Of a stretch of 64,000 nt of DNA, positions 48,739 through 56,778 are shown in pieces. A program made the translations under genes and the position numbers. Origin of the DNA: JAJFUV01 sp964384215. GTDB lineage: Bacteria > Acidobacteriota > Terriglobia > Bryobacterales > Bryobacteraceae. Numbering within the stretch: position 1 is the stretch's first letter; each line of letters opens with the position of its first letter. The stretch is from assembly GCA_964384215.1 (NCBI GenBank), contig CAYLLB010000018.1:31640-95639 (forward strand), given 5' to 3'. The notes beneath the pieces are model-generated. The model saw only the letters and a list, made by a program, of their open reading frames with translations. It had not been told where the DNA came from and did not search any database.

Positions 48739-49449
48739 TCAAGAATTGCGGCGCTTCCATTCGAAGAGCACCACGCCGGCGGCGACCGATACATTAAGCG
48801 ACGACACGTGCCCCGCCATGGGAATGCGAACGAGCCCGTCGCAATGTTTGCGCACCTGTTCGTGCAGCCCTTTGCCCTCGCTGCCCAGGACCACGGCGGT
48901 GGGCGTCGCGTAGTCGATGGCCGAATAAAGGTCGCTCGATCGCTCGTCCAGTCCGTAAACCCAGAAGCCGCGCTCCTTGAGATGCTCCAGGGCGCGGTTG
49001 ACGTTGCTCACGCGCACCACCGGGACATGTTCGAGCGCGCCCGCGGCGGCCTTGCCCACCACGTCGGTAAGGCCCACGGCGCGGCGCTCCGGGATGACGA
49101 CCGCCGCCGCCCCCACCGCGTCCGCCGTGCGGAGAACCGCACCCAGGTTGTGCGGGTCCTCCACGCCGTCCAACACCACCACCAGCCGCGCGCCGGGCGG
49201 AATGTCGCTTAACTCTTTGTATCGGTGTGCCGCGCCCACCGCCACCACGCCCTGGTGCGCGCTGGTGCCGCTCATCCTATCCAGCATCGTGCGCTGTTCG
49301 AAGCGCACGGGGATGCCTTTGCGGCGGCACAAGTCGATGATTTCCTGCAGCCGCGGGCTGGCGGCCCCCTGCGCCACCACTACGCGCTCGATGGGGTGGC
49401 TGGCCTGAAGCGCTTCGCGGACTGAATGTATGCCGCTGAGGGTATTCAC
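48739..49449 (-). CDS. rlmB: 23S rRNA 2'-O-methyltransferase of the TrmH/RlmB family
   Basis: A 236-residue SpoU-type methyltransferase. The N-terminal substrate-binding domain (SGIHSVREAL, ~1-75) is followed by motif 1 LDGVEDPHNLGAVLRTADAVG (~90), motif 2 VVLGSEGKGL and motif 3 IPMAGHVSSLNVSVAAGV, which contains the SAM trefoil knot. RlmB methylates G2251 of 23S rRNA. The GTG at 49449 overlaps the trxB stop by 4 bp (GTGA), making a trxB-rlmB pair. The same frame is open further upstream through trxB, but that part has no homology to this family. Confidence 0.92.
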   Translation of the reverse strand: MNTLSGIHSVREALQASHPIERVVVAQGAASPRLQEIIDLCRRKGIPVRFEQRTMLDRMSGTSAHQGVVAVGAAHRYKELSDIPPGARLVVVLDGVEDPHNLGAVLRTADAVGAAAVVIPERRAVGLTDVVGKAAAGALEHVPVVRVSNVNRALEHLKERGFWVYGLDERSSDLYSAIDYATPTAVVLGSEGKGLHEQVRKHCDGLVRIPMAGHVSSLNVSVAAGVVLFEWKRRNS

Positions 49450-50369
49450 GCCTGTACGCTTTGGAGGTAGCGCTCCGCCTCGATCGCCGCGCCGCAGCCG
49501 GCCGCCGCCGCCGTGATGGCCTGCCGGTAGACGCGGTCCTGGACGTCGCCGGCGTGGAAAACGCCCTCGACGCTGGTGCGCGCGCCGCCCTTGCTCACGA
49601 TGTAGCCCTCGGCATCCAGCTCTATCTGGCCGCGGAAGGGGGCGGTGTTCGGAATGTGCCCGATGGCGAGGAAGAAGCCGTCCACCTCCCGGTTTGTGAT
49701 TTCGCCCGTCCGTACGTTTCGCAACCGCACGCCGGTCACATAACCCTTCTCCACGTCGAAAACTTCTTCCACTACCGTGTTCAGCAGGAACTTGATCTTG
49801 GGATTCCGGCGGGCGCGCTCTACCATGATACGGGAAGCCCGGAACTGTTCCCGCCGGTGCACCACCGCCACTTCCGAACCGAAGTGCGTGAGGAAGTTCG
49901 CTTCCTCCATGGCTGAGTCGCCGCCACCCACCACCATGATCTTCTTGCCCCGGTAAAAGAAACCGTCGCAGGTGGCACAGGAACTGACGCCGTGGCCGAT
50001 CAGTTTCTTCTCCGATTCCAGGCCCAGCCACCGCGCCGAAGCCCCGCTGGCGATGATCACGGCTTTGGCCTCGATCCACTCGCCCTCGACGTTCAGCCGG
50101 AAGGGGCGCTTGGAGAGGTCGGCCTTCTCGACGGCACCGCTGAGGTACTCGGCGCCGAAGTTTAAGGCTTGCTGCTTGATGTTCTCCACCAGCGTGGGGC
50201 CTTGAATGCCTTCGGGAAAGCCGGGGAAGTTCTCGACCAGAGTGGTCAGCGAGAGTTGGCCTCCTGGCTCGTTCCCGGAGACCACCAAGGGTTGAAGGCC
50301 GGCGCGGGCTGCGTAAAGGGCCGCGGTGTTGCCCGCGCAGCCGGAACCTACGATGACGACGTTACGCAT
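49446..50369 (-). CDS. trxB: Thioredoxin reductase
   Basis: A 307-residue NADPH-dependent flavoenzyme. FAD site GSGCAGNTAALYAARAGL (6-23; the middle Gly/Pro of the usual GxGPAG is replaced by CAG), redox-active CATC at ~135, NADPH site VGGGDSAMEEANFL and HRREQFRAS, and FAD motif GVFHAGDV. It keeps thioredoxin reduced. Its ATG lies in the 3' arm of a perfect hairpin and no good ribosome-binding site is accessible, so translation may be controlled there. rlmB follows with a 4-bp overlap. Confidence 0.95.
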   Translation of the reverse strand: MRNVVIVGSGCAGNTAALYAARAGLQPLVVSGNEPGGQLSLTTLVENFPGFPEGIQGPTLVENIKQQALNFGAEYLSGAVEKADLSKRPFRLNVEGEWIEAKAVIIASGASARWLGLESEKKLIGHGVSSCATCDGFFYRGKKIMVVGGGDSAMEEANFLTHFGSEVAVVHRREQFRASRIMVERARRNPKIKFLLNTVVEEVFDVEKGYVTGVRLRNVRTGEITNREVDGFFLAIGHIPNTAPFRGQIELDAEGYIVSKGGARTSVEGVFHAGDVQDRVYRQAITAAAAGCGAAIEAERYLQSVQA

Positions 50370-50405
50370 GATGGGTTGGACCTACCCAGGTCCAACCCAT
50401 CATGC
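50366..50405 (-). promoter_or_regulatory. Perfect 18-bp hairpin over the trxB start codon
   Basis: GCATGATGGGTTGGACCT (50366-50383) and its exact reverse complement (50388-50405) flank a 4-nt loop. In the trxB mRNA the start codon (50369-50367) is buried in the 3' arm. No T-run follows, so this is not a standard terminator. Candidates are a translation switch, an mRNA processing site at the junction with the PEP-CTERM gene, or a small palindromic repeat element. Confidence 0.75.
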
Positions 50406-50444
50406 TACCACGGGAGGAGGTTAAACGTTATCTTTTGAAAGCAC

Positions 50445-51200
50445 TTACAGGACGCGCCGGCGGACGAGGCCCAAACCGAGCAGCGCGCTGCCGAGCAGAA
50501 CCAGGGTGGTTGGCTCGGGGACCGGTTCGACCCCGTCGATGATATCGTTGCCGCAATTCGCTGAAGCAAAGTGGATGCCCCAGTTGCCGGAGGTCATGTC
50601 GGAGTAGAAGCTCGAAGAAAGGGACTGCGGAATGAAAACCGTGATCTTGAATTCGGGGCTGCCGCCGGTGGCGTTCACATTCACCGAGCCTGCGCCAAGA
50701 TCCGTGAGATAGGTGCTGTAGTTGCGCAGCAGGACGATCTCGTTTGGCCGGTAGGTGCCACCGTAACCGTTGAGCGCTTCAGCCGCAGTCAGCGTGCCGT
50801 TGGCGACGTCGTTGATGCGATACAGATGCCCGGCGGTGACGGTATTGCCCGTCTGTCCGCCATTGAGTTGCGCTCCCAGGTGGTCATAGAGTGCGACGCC
50901 GTAGGAAAGCGTCCCGCCGATGGTGAAGAACAGGTCTCCAATGTAGAACGTCTTGCCATACTCAGAGTAGGGACCGATGCTGGTATTGCCCGGGCCGTAG
51001 TTCGTATAAATGCCGGCAGTGACGCCGCTTGCGCTGACGTCAACCACAACTTTCTGGATGTCGAATCGATCCAGCGTGCCAATCACGTCGGGGCTGCCGA
51101 CATTGAATGGATCGTCGAAGGTAACTGGTGTGGCACCCGCGACGGCTGCGAGGCCGAGCAATGCGATGCTCAGGGAGAGACTCAGTTTCATCGTATTCAC
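50445..51200 (-). CDS. PEP-CTERM-anchored secreted protein
   Basis: A 251-residue protein with signal peptide (KLSLSLSIALLGLAAVAGA) and a C-terminal PEP-CTERM tail: VPEPTTLVLLGSALLGLGLV followed by RRRVL. Such tails are cleaved by exosortase and mark extracellular or surface proteins in biofilm-forming bacteria. The middle (~25-215) is beta-rich without a named domain. Starts at 51200 (MNTM) and 51191 (MKLS) give the same mature protein. No exosortase gene is in the window. It lies 39 bp before the trxB hairpin on the same strand. Confidence 0.9.
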   Translation of the reverse strand: MNTMKLSLSLSIALLGLAAVAGATPVTFDDPFNVGSPDVIGTLDRFDIQKVVVDVSASGVTAGIYTNYGPGNTSIGPYSEYGKTFYIGDLFFTIGGTLSYGVALYDHLGAQLNGGQTGNTVTAGHLYRINDVANGTLTAAEALNGYGGTYRPNEIVLLRNYSTYLTDLGAGSVNVNATGGSPEFKITVFIPQSLSSSFYSDMTSGNWGIHFASANCGNDIIDGVEPVPEPTTLVLLGSALLGLGLVRRRVL

Positions 51201-51240
51201 CTAACCAAGACTCGCATTTGCCGGAGTACCGATCGATAGA

Positions 51241-51271
51241 ATGGAAGTCATTGTGGATATAGGACTTCCAT
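51241..51271. promoter_or_regulatory. Inverted repeat upstream of the PEP-CTERM gene
   Basis: ATGGAAGTC (51241-51249) and GACTTCCAT (51263-51271) are perfect inverted arms, 22 bp centre to centre (two helical turns), 41 bp before the start codon at 51200. This spacing fits a dimeric regulator bound on one DNA face. I see no -24/-12 sigma54 pair nearby. Confidence 0.5.
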
Positions 51272-51307
51272 AGGAATGTGGTACTGTGTGGCGGAATAGT
51301 ACTAAGT

Positions 51308-53128
51308 CTATCGAAGCAGTTGATAGGCCACGAAGGAGCCGGCGTAAGCGATTGATCCCATATATAGAAACTGAATCGCCGGCCACTTCCAACTACCCGT
51401 TTCGCGCCTCACCACCGCGATGGTGGAAATACACTGCATGGCGAAGGCGAAAAACACGAGCAGGCTGACGGCACCCGCCGGGGAGAGATCCCTATGGATG
51501 GCTTTCTGAAGTCCGAGTGATCGCGCATCTCCGTCCATGCCATAAATCGTCCCCAGGGTGCCCACAATCACCTCCCGGGCGGCCAGGGACGTGATGAGGC
51601 CGATCCCGATCTTCCAGTTGAATCCCAGGGGCCGGATCGCGGGTTCGACGGTGCGGCCCAGGGCCCCGGCTAGGCTGTCTTCGATAGGCGGTGCCACACC
51701 GTCTTTGAGCGGCAGGTGCGCCAGCGCCCACAGCAATACAGAGATTCCCAGGATGACCGTGCCGGCTCGCCGCAGAAAGACCTTGGTGCGGTCTAGCAAC
51801 CTCAGACCGAGCCCGGCCGGAGTGGGCCAGCGGTACGGCGGCATCTCGAGCACAAAGGAAGCCGATTCGCTCTTCAGAATCGAACTCTTCAGGATCCGCG
51901 CGGTCGCGAACGCAGCGGCAAAACCGAGCGCGTACAGGGCCAGCAACGCCGCCGCCCGAGTGCCCAGCAGAGCCCCGGCGAGTGGCCGCTCAGGTATGAA
52001 GGCGGCGATGATCAGCGTATACACCGGCAGCCTCGCCGAGCAAGTCATCAGCGGCGCAACGAGAATGGTGGCGAAGCGGTCGCGCTTGTTCTCGATCGTG
52101 CGCGTGGCCATGATGGCGGGCACGGCACAGGCGTATGCCGACAGCAGGGGAATGAAACTCTTACCCTGCAAACCGACGCGCGCCATTGTCCGGTCCGCGA
52201 TGATCGCGGCGCGCGCAAGGTATCCGGAATCCTCGAGCACGCCGATAAACAGGAACAGGAGCAGGATCTGAGGCAGAAAAACGACCACACTGCCTACGCC
52301 GCCCCAGACGCCTTCCACGATCAGCGAGTGCCAGCCCGGGTTGGTGATGATGTGCCCCATCCATCCTCCTGACATCGTAACCAGGGCTTGCACGCCATTC
52401 ATGAGCGGGCGCGCCCAGGTGAAGATGGATTGGAATACGGCCACCACGACCGTGAGGAAAATGAGCGGTCCCGCAACCGGGTGCAGAAACAGTTTGTCCA
52501 GGCGGCTGGTCCACACCGGAGGCGCGGGAGGCTGATAGGAGGCGTGGCGGCCGATCTTCGCGGCCCATTCCCGGCATTGTGGAATGTCCTGGAGTACGGG
52601 AAGTTCCACCTGGGCGGGGACGCCCATCGAACCGGCCAGGAAATCGATGATAGTTTCGACGCCGTCTCCCCGCGCGGCGCTCACCAGTGCCACGGGCGCG
52701 CCGATTTGTTTGGCCAGCGCCTGGGTGTTCACGTCGCCACCGCGCTCGGCCAAGTCGTCCGCCATGTTCAGAACCACCAGGGTCGGCAGACCGAGAGAGA
52801 GCACCGGCGGCGCCAGGATCAGGTGGCGGCCGAGGTTGGTCGAGTCGAGGACCAACAGAATCGCGTCCGGTCGCGGGACGGCCGGCATGCGGCCCAGCAG
52901 TACGTCCCGTGTTACCTCCTCGTCCTCCGAGCGCGGCGTCAGGCTGTACACGCCGGGCAGGTCGATCAGCGTCACCACGCGCCCGTCGTCCAGCCGCGAT
53001 TCGCCTATATGCTGTTCGACGGTGACACCCGGGAAATTCGCCACCTTTTGCCGCAAGCCGGTAAGACGGTTGTAGAGGGTGGATTTGCCCGAGTTCGGCG
53101 GACCGACAAGGGCCACAACCTTGGGCAT
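51308..53128 (-). CDS. feoB: Ferrous iron transporter FeoB
   Basis: A 606-residue protein: N-terminal G domain with G1 GPPNSGKST (8-16), G2 NFPGVTVE, G3 DLPGVYSL and G4 NMAD; then a four-helix GDI region and about eight membrane helices with the Gate repeats (GVLEDSGYLARAAIIADRTM; CAVPAIMATRTI). It takes up Fe2+ across the inner membrane using GTP. It is shorter than the ~770 residues of E. coli FeoB but within the family range. It starts 17 bp after feoA. Confidence 0.95.
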   Translation of the reverse strand: MPKVVALVGPPNSGKSTLYNRLTGLRQKVANFPGVTVEQHIGESRLDDGRVVTLIDLPGVYSLTPRSEDEEVTRDVLLGRMPAVPRPDAILLVLDSTNLGRHLILAPPVLSLGLPTLVVLNMADDLAERGGDVNTQALAKQIGAPVALVSAARGDGVETIIDFLAGSMGVPAQVELPVLQDIPQCREWAAKIGRHASYQPPAPPVWTSRLDKLFLHPVAGPLIFLTVVVAVFQSIFTWARPLMNGVQALVTMSGGWMGHIITNPGWHSLIVEGVWGGVGSVVVFLPQILLLFLFIGVLEDSGYLARAAIIADRTMARVGLQGKSFIPLLSAYACAVPAIMATRTIENKRDRFATILVAPLMTCSARLPVYTLIIAAFIPERPLAGALLGTRAAALLALYALGFAAAFATARILKSSILKSESASFVLEMPPYRWPTPAGLGLRLLDRTKVFLRRAGTVILGISVLLWALAHLPLKDGVAPPIEDSLAGALGRTVEPAIRPLGFNWKIGIGLITSLAAREVIVGTLGTIYGMDGDARSLGLQKAIHRDLSPAGAVSLLVFFAFAMQCISTIAVVRRETGSWKWPAIQFLYMGSIAYAGSFVAYQLLR

Positions 53129-53145
53129 GGTCCGCGTCTTCTCCC

Positions 53146-53430
53146 TTACTTCGTGGTGGGGACGGGACGGAGGACGATCCGGGAAGCCGTATCGGCCCGC
53201 AACGCAACTTCACTGCCGTCGACGCGGAAAACGAGAGGATCTCCACCGGGGGCGCAAAAGGCGGCAAACACAGTATTACCAGGGAGGAAGCCAAGTTCCA
53301 TCAAGCGCCGGGCATCGCCTTCAGGCAGGTCGAGGCGGTCGAGAATACCTTGTTCCCCAAGCCGCAGCTCGCCCAGCGTGGCGGGCGCGCGCCGCCTGCG
53401 CCCGCAGGCCTTGTTGAAACTGAGTTGCAT
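53146..53430 (-). CDS. feoA: FeoA-type iron transport protein
   Basis: A 94-residue protein whose residues ~19-94 form an SH3-like FeoA domain (TLGELRLGEQGILDRL, RRLMELGFLPGNTV, GDPLVFRVDGSEVALR). The 18-residue basic N-terminal extension (MQLSFNKACGRRRRAPA) includes one Cys. The start at 53430 lies about 3 nt from the predicted transcription start, so the mRNA may be leaderless. It supports FeoB function. Confidence 0.9.
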   Translation of the reverse strand: MQLSFNKACGRRRRAPATLGELRLGEQGILDRLDLPEGDARRLMELGFLPGNTVFAAFCAPGGDPLVFRVDGSEVALRADTASRIVLRPVPTTK

Positions 53431-53439
53431 TACGCTATT

Positions 53440-53469
53440 AGTTTAGAACGCCCGGATTGGCAATGTCAA
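53440..53469 (-). promoter_or_regulatory. Sigma70-type promoter of feoAB
   Basis: On the minus strand, TTGACA (53469-53464) and TAAACT (53445-53440) are separated by 18 bp. The predicted start (~53433) is almost at the feoA ATG (53430). I see no clear Fur box over it. Confidence 0.65.
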
Positions 53470-53570
53470 GGCCAAGAAGCCGGGGAGAGGCGTTTGTGAA
53501 TCTACAGCTTGGTTGCAGAAGCCGAAACGCCATCGTGCAGCTTCCGTACCCTCGCGACACCGGGCAAAAC

Positions 53571-53600
53571 TTGACGAAAGTGTGCAGGTATCGCTACCCT
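53571..53600 (+). promoter_or_regulatory. Promoter of the ferredoxin gene
   Basis: TTGACG (53571-53576), 18 bp, TACCCT (53595-53600). The predicted start near 53607 leaves a 14-nt leader made of the ribosome-binding site AAGGAGGGG (53607-53615). It is divergent from the feoAB promoter, about 100 bp apart. Confidence 0.45.
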
Positions 53601-53620
53601 CAAGCCAAGGAGGGGATTCC

Positions 53621-53881
53621 ATGGCTTATGTGATCGCGGAGCCTTGCATCGGGACTAAGGACACGGCTTGCGTAGATGCTTGTCCGGTGGATTGCATCCA
53701 CCCGCGCAAAGACGAGGGGGGCTTTGACGAATCGACCATGCTCTATATCGATCCGGTGCAATGCATCGACTGTGGCGCATGCGTTCCCGTGTGCCCGGTT
53801 TCCGCGATTTTCGCGCTGGACGACTTACCGGAGAAATGGCGCGAATACGCGCAAATCAACGCCGCCCATTTTGGGCGGTAA
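53621..53881 (+). CDS. 7Fe/8Fe-type ferredoxin
   Basis: An 86-residue ferredoxin with two cluster sites. The first reads CIGTKDTACVDACPVDC (C-x7-C-x3-CP), the pattern of seven-iron FdxA-type ferredoxins in which one cluster is often 3Fe-4S. The second is CIDCGACVPVCP (C-x2-C-x2-C-x3-CP), a 4Fe-4S site. The ATG at 53621 follows a strong ribosome-binding site; longer in-frame starts upstream are unnecessary. It carries electrons for reductases; feoAB and an Rrf2 regulator flank it. Confidence 0.92.
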   Translation: MAYVIAEPCIGTKDTACVDACPVDCIHPRKDEGGFDESTMLYIDPVQCIDCGACVPVCPVSAIFALDDLPEKWREYAQINAAHFGR

Positions 53882-53984
53882 CGTTACAGAAGTTCCCAGG
53901 ACGCTTTTCGGAAATCAGAGACGAAACTCGCCAAATGCGCGTTTTTTGCTTTGCGCGAGTGCAAGCCGGACCTACAATAGGACC

Positions 53985-54488
53985 ATGAAGGTGAGTGCCC
54001 AGGAGGAATACGGGCTGCGCTGTCTCATGCAGATGGCCCGTAATGGGGCGGAAGCAAGCCTGAGTATTCCGGAAATCAGCCGTGCGGAAGGGCTGTCGGC
54101 CCCGAATGTTGCAAAACTGATGAGGGTTTTGCGGTTGGGTGGGCTGGTGTCGAGCGTAAGAGGCCAGGAAGGCGGCTATGTATTGGCGAGGCCTCCGGAG
54201 AGCATCACCCTGGATCAGGTGCTCGAGGTTCTGGGTGAGCCGTTGTTCGGTACAAGATTCTGCGAGCAGCATACGGGGGCGGAGCGCACGTGCGCCCATC
54301 GCCGCGATTGTTCCATGCGCCCCGTTTGGATCAGCATCCAGCGCCGGGTAAACGATGTGCTGGCCCGAACCAGCTTGCGAGACCTGCTCCGCGACGAGGA
54401 GGAAGTGGCGGAATGGGTTTCCCGCTTTGAATCTAACGGCAGCCGCGGGAACCGCAATACCCTAACCGGCACGGCTCACAATAGTTGA
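53985..54488 (+). CDS. Rrf2-family transcriptional regulator
   Basis: A 167-residue winged-helix regulator of the IscR/NsrR/RsrR type. The opening MKVSAQEEYGLRCLMQMAR and helix-turn-helix with wing (ISRAEGLSAPNVAKLMRVLR, GGYVLARPP) are standard. Three Cys follow (C-x9-C-x5-C in FCEQHTGAERTCAHRRDCSM), consistent with an Fe-S cluster sensor. It lies 103 bp after the ferredoxin gene, and the ferredoxin and feoAB promoters are likely targets by position. Confidence 0.9.
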   Translation: MKVSAQEEYGLRCLMQMARNGAEASLSIPEISRAEGLSAPNVAKLMRVLRLGGLVSSVRGQEGGYVLARPPESITLDQVLEVLGEPLFGTRFCEQHTGAERTCAHRRDCSMRPVWISIQRRVNDVLARTSLRDLLRDEEEVAEWVSRFESNGSRGNRNTLTGTAHNS

Positions 54489-54533
54489 CGGAAGCGGACG
54501 GCGCGGCCCCGCAGGCGCGGACCGAGAGGCGCG

Positions 54534-55601
54534 ATGACTACACTCGAGAACGTTCTCGCCCGGTACACGCGGGTGGGGGATTTGTGGGAGAAACTCGACG
54601 AACGGAGAATCCGCTGTCACGCCTGCGGGCATGAATGCCCGGTTTTCGAGGGGCAGGCCGGCGTCTGCAAGGTGAGGCGGAACCAGGAGGGCCGTCTGAT
54701 GGTCCCCTGGGGGTATGTCAGCGGCGCGCACTGCGATCCGATCGAGAAAAAGCCCTTTTATCACGTAGCGCCGGGCTCGTCGGCTTTCAGTTTCGGCATG
54801 CTTGGCTGCGACCTGCACTGTTCTTACTGCCAGAACTGGATCACATCGCAGGCCCTGCGCGATCCGGATGCCGTCGCGGGCGCCATTCGCGCCACGCCGG
54901 AGGGCTTGGTCCGCCAAGCACTGGAGGAGGGCGCCAGATTCATGGTCAGCACTTACAACGAGCCGCTGATCACGGTGGAATGGGGAGTCGCCATCTTTCA
55001 GGCGGCGCGCGAGGTGGGAATGGCCACAGGTTTTGTGAGCAATGGCAACGCCACGAAGGAAGTGCTCGAGTACCTGCGGCCCCACCTGGATCTTTACAAG
55101 GTGGATCTGAAGAGCTTCTCCGACGCGCAATATCGCAGGCTGGGAGGTCGCCTCGGGCCGATCCTCGACAGCATCCAGCGTATCCACAACATGGGTTTCT
55201 GGCTCGAAGTAGTTACCCTGGTGGTGCCGGGATTCAACGATTCCAGCTCCGAGTTGGGTCAGATTGCGGCGTTCTTGTGCAGCGTTTCACCCGACATCCC
55301 GTGGCATGTCACGGCATTTCACCGGGACTACCGGATGACGGAAGCCGGCGACACGCCGGTCAGGACCTTGGAGCGGGCGGTGGAGATCGGACGCGCTGCC
55401 GGGCTGCATTATGTGTACGCAGGCAACGCGCCGGGGTTGGTGGGCGAGTGCGAGAACACGTTCTGTCCGAACTGCGGTAAGCGTCTGGTGCGGCGCCGCG
55501 GCTACCACATCCTGGAAAACCTGGTTACGGCCGAGGGCCGCTGCCCGAAGTGCCAGACGAGCATCGCGGGGCGTTGGAAAGAACCCGTGGTCCAGACTTA
55601 A
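54534..55601 (+). CDS. amrS: AmrS-type radical SAM enzyme (AmmeMemoRadiSam system)
   Basis: A 355-residue radical SAM protein. An N-terminal Cys-rich region (CHACGHECPVFEGQAGVC, ~27-44) precedes MLGCDLHCSYCQNW (CxxxCxxC for the 4Fe-4S cluster, ~90). STYNEPLITVEW and VSNGNATKEVL are typical of AmrS/PflA-like enzymes. The C-terminus has two further CxxC pairs (CPNC, CPKC). The AMMECR1 and MEMO partners that name the system are not in the window. The reaction is not known. Its 3' end overlaps the convergent radical SAM gene by 77 bp. Confidence 0.88.
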   Translation: MTTLENVLARYTRVGDLWEKLDERRIRCHACGHECPVFEGQAGVCKVRRNQEGRLMVPWGYVSGAHCDPIEKKPFYHVAPGSSAFSFGMLGCDLHCSYCQNWITSQALRDPDAVAGAIRATPEGLVRQALEEGARFMVSTYNEPLITVEWGVAIFQAAREVGMATGFVSNGNATKEVLEYLRPHLDLYKVDLKSFSDAQYRRLGGRLGPILDSIQRIHNMGFWLEVVTLVVPGFNDSSSELGQIAAFLCSVSPDIPWHVTAFHRDYRMTEAGDTPVRTLERAVEIGRAAGLHYVYAGNAPGLVGECENTFCPNCGKRLVRRRGYHILENLVTAEGRCPKCQTSIAGRWKEPVVQT

Positions 55602-56628
55602 AATCCGCGGCGTCCCGGAAGGGTTCCTCGCGGTCGCGGAAGTCCGGCCGGTAGTAGTTGGCGGCGCCTTCCTCGATCGGCTGCAGCCACCCGTTTTCAA
55701 AGCCGAATTCTTCCAGCCACTCGACCACGCGTTCGTATTCGCGCGGGCGCAGGTGTCGCGCCAGGAGCGGGTAGGACTCCTCGTTTACCTTGTGATCCGG
55801 ATAGTACTGCGACATGACGCTCAAGGCGACGCGCGGCGATAGCGCCTCCCGGATCCACTCGAGCGTGCCGCGCAGTCCGGCCAGATCGTTTGGCAGCACC
55901 AGAAGCCGGATCACCAAGCCGCGCCGGAGAAGGCCGCGCTCGTCCATCACCAGGGTGTCGCCCACCTGCCGGAACATCTCGGCCACGGCGGCGCGGGACC
56001 GTGCCACGTAACCGGGTGCTTTCGAGTATTCACGCGCCGTCTCGTCGTCGGAGTACTTCAGGTCGGGAAGGTAGACGTCCACCACCCCGTCCAGCATCCG
56101 GATGACGTCCACGTTGTCGTAGCTGTTGGTGTTGTAAACCACCGGCAGGCGCAAACCCTGGCTGGAGGCAATCTCGAGGGCCTTCAGGATCTGGGGGACG
56201 AAGTGCGTCGGCGACACCAGGCCCAGGTTGTGGCAACCGCGCGCCTCGAGTTCGAGCATGATTTCAGCCAGCCGCTCATGGGAGACTTCCTGAGCTTCCG
56301 CTGCGGCTGAAAAGTCCTGGCTGATCTCGTGGTTCTGGCAGTACACGCAGCGCAAGTTGCAGTGCCCAAAGAAGATGTTCCCCGTGCCGCACGCCTCTCC
56401 CCGGGGCAGGTGAGAACCGCTTAGGGCGGGTTCCTCTCCAAAGTGCGGAGCCCAGGAGGAAACAATCGGCAGGCTTGCCGCGGCGCAAACCTTGCGCTCG
56501 CCGGCCAGACGATTCACCCGGCACATCCAGGGGCAGATGTCGCACGAGGCCAGACGCTGTTCGAGAAGGCCGGCGCGGCGCGCGAGTTCGCCGGAGTCGT
56601 GCAAGGCAAGGTAGGAGGGCAACCGCAT
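55525..56628 (-). CDS. Radical SAM protein related to pyruvate formate-lyase activases
   Basis: A 367-residue radical SAM enzyme. It has an early Cys cluster (CDICPWMCRVNRLAGERKVC, ~29-48), then GHCNLRCVYCQNHE (CxxxCxxC, ~88). Later segments (LGLVSPTHFVPQI, VVYNTNSYDNVDVIRML, VYLPDLKY) match a widespread uncharacterised group related to PflA and AmrS. The usual end is near NYYRPDFRDREEPFRD; here ~25 more residues are read antisense to amrS. It may activate a partner enzyme, but no glycyl-radical enzyme is nearby. Confidence 0.86.
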   Translation of the reverse strand: MRLPSYLALHDSGELARRAGLLEQRLASCDICPWMCRVNRLAGERKVCAAASLPIVSSWAPHFGEEPALSGSHLPRGEACGTGNIFFGHCNLRCVYCQNHEISQDFSAAAEAQEVSHERLAEIMLELEARGCHNLGLVSPTHFVPQILKALEIASSQGLRLPVVYNTNSYDNVDVIRMLDGVVDVYLPDLKYSDDETAREYSKAPGYVARSRAAVAEMFRQVGDTLVMDERGLLRRGLVIRLLVLPNDLAGLRGTLEWIREALSPRVALSVMSQYYPDHKVNEESYPLLARHLRPREYERVVEWLEEFGFENGWLQPIEEGAANYYRPDFRDREEPFRDAADFKSGPRVLSNAPRCSSGTSGSGPRP

Positions 56629-56661
56629 GGAGAGGCTGAAGTCAGTCTACCAAAATAGAGA

Positions 56662-56724
56662 AGCGGGCGCGGCTTTGGGTGATTAGGTGAGTGCGCCCGC
56701 TGTCGTAACGGGGATTTGATTATA
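56662..56724 (-). promoter_or_regulatory. Possible promoter and leader hairpin upstream of the radical SAM gene
   Basis: A minus-strand TATAAT (56724-56719) lies 90 bp before the start at 56628, without a good -35 box. Between them AGCGGGCGC and GCGCCCGCT (56662-56670 and 56693-56701) form a 9-bp stem with a 22-nt loop, followed on the minus strand by a T-rich stretch. It could instead terminate the upstream mrp transcript. Confidence 0.35.
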
Positions 56725-56778
56725 TAAGCGCAGGCCGAAGTGAATCGGTTACACCCTTTACGAAATATTTACCCAGCG

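Noticed and set aside
49450..50079. N-terminal extension of rlmB through trxB
   Set aside because: The frame is open, but this region encodes TrxB in another frame and the RlmB fold starts at the GTG at 49449.
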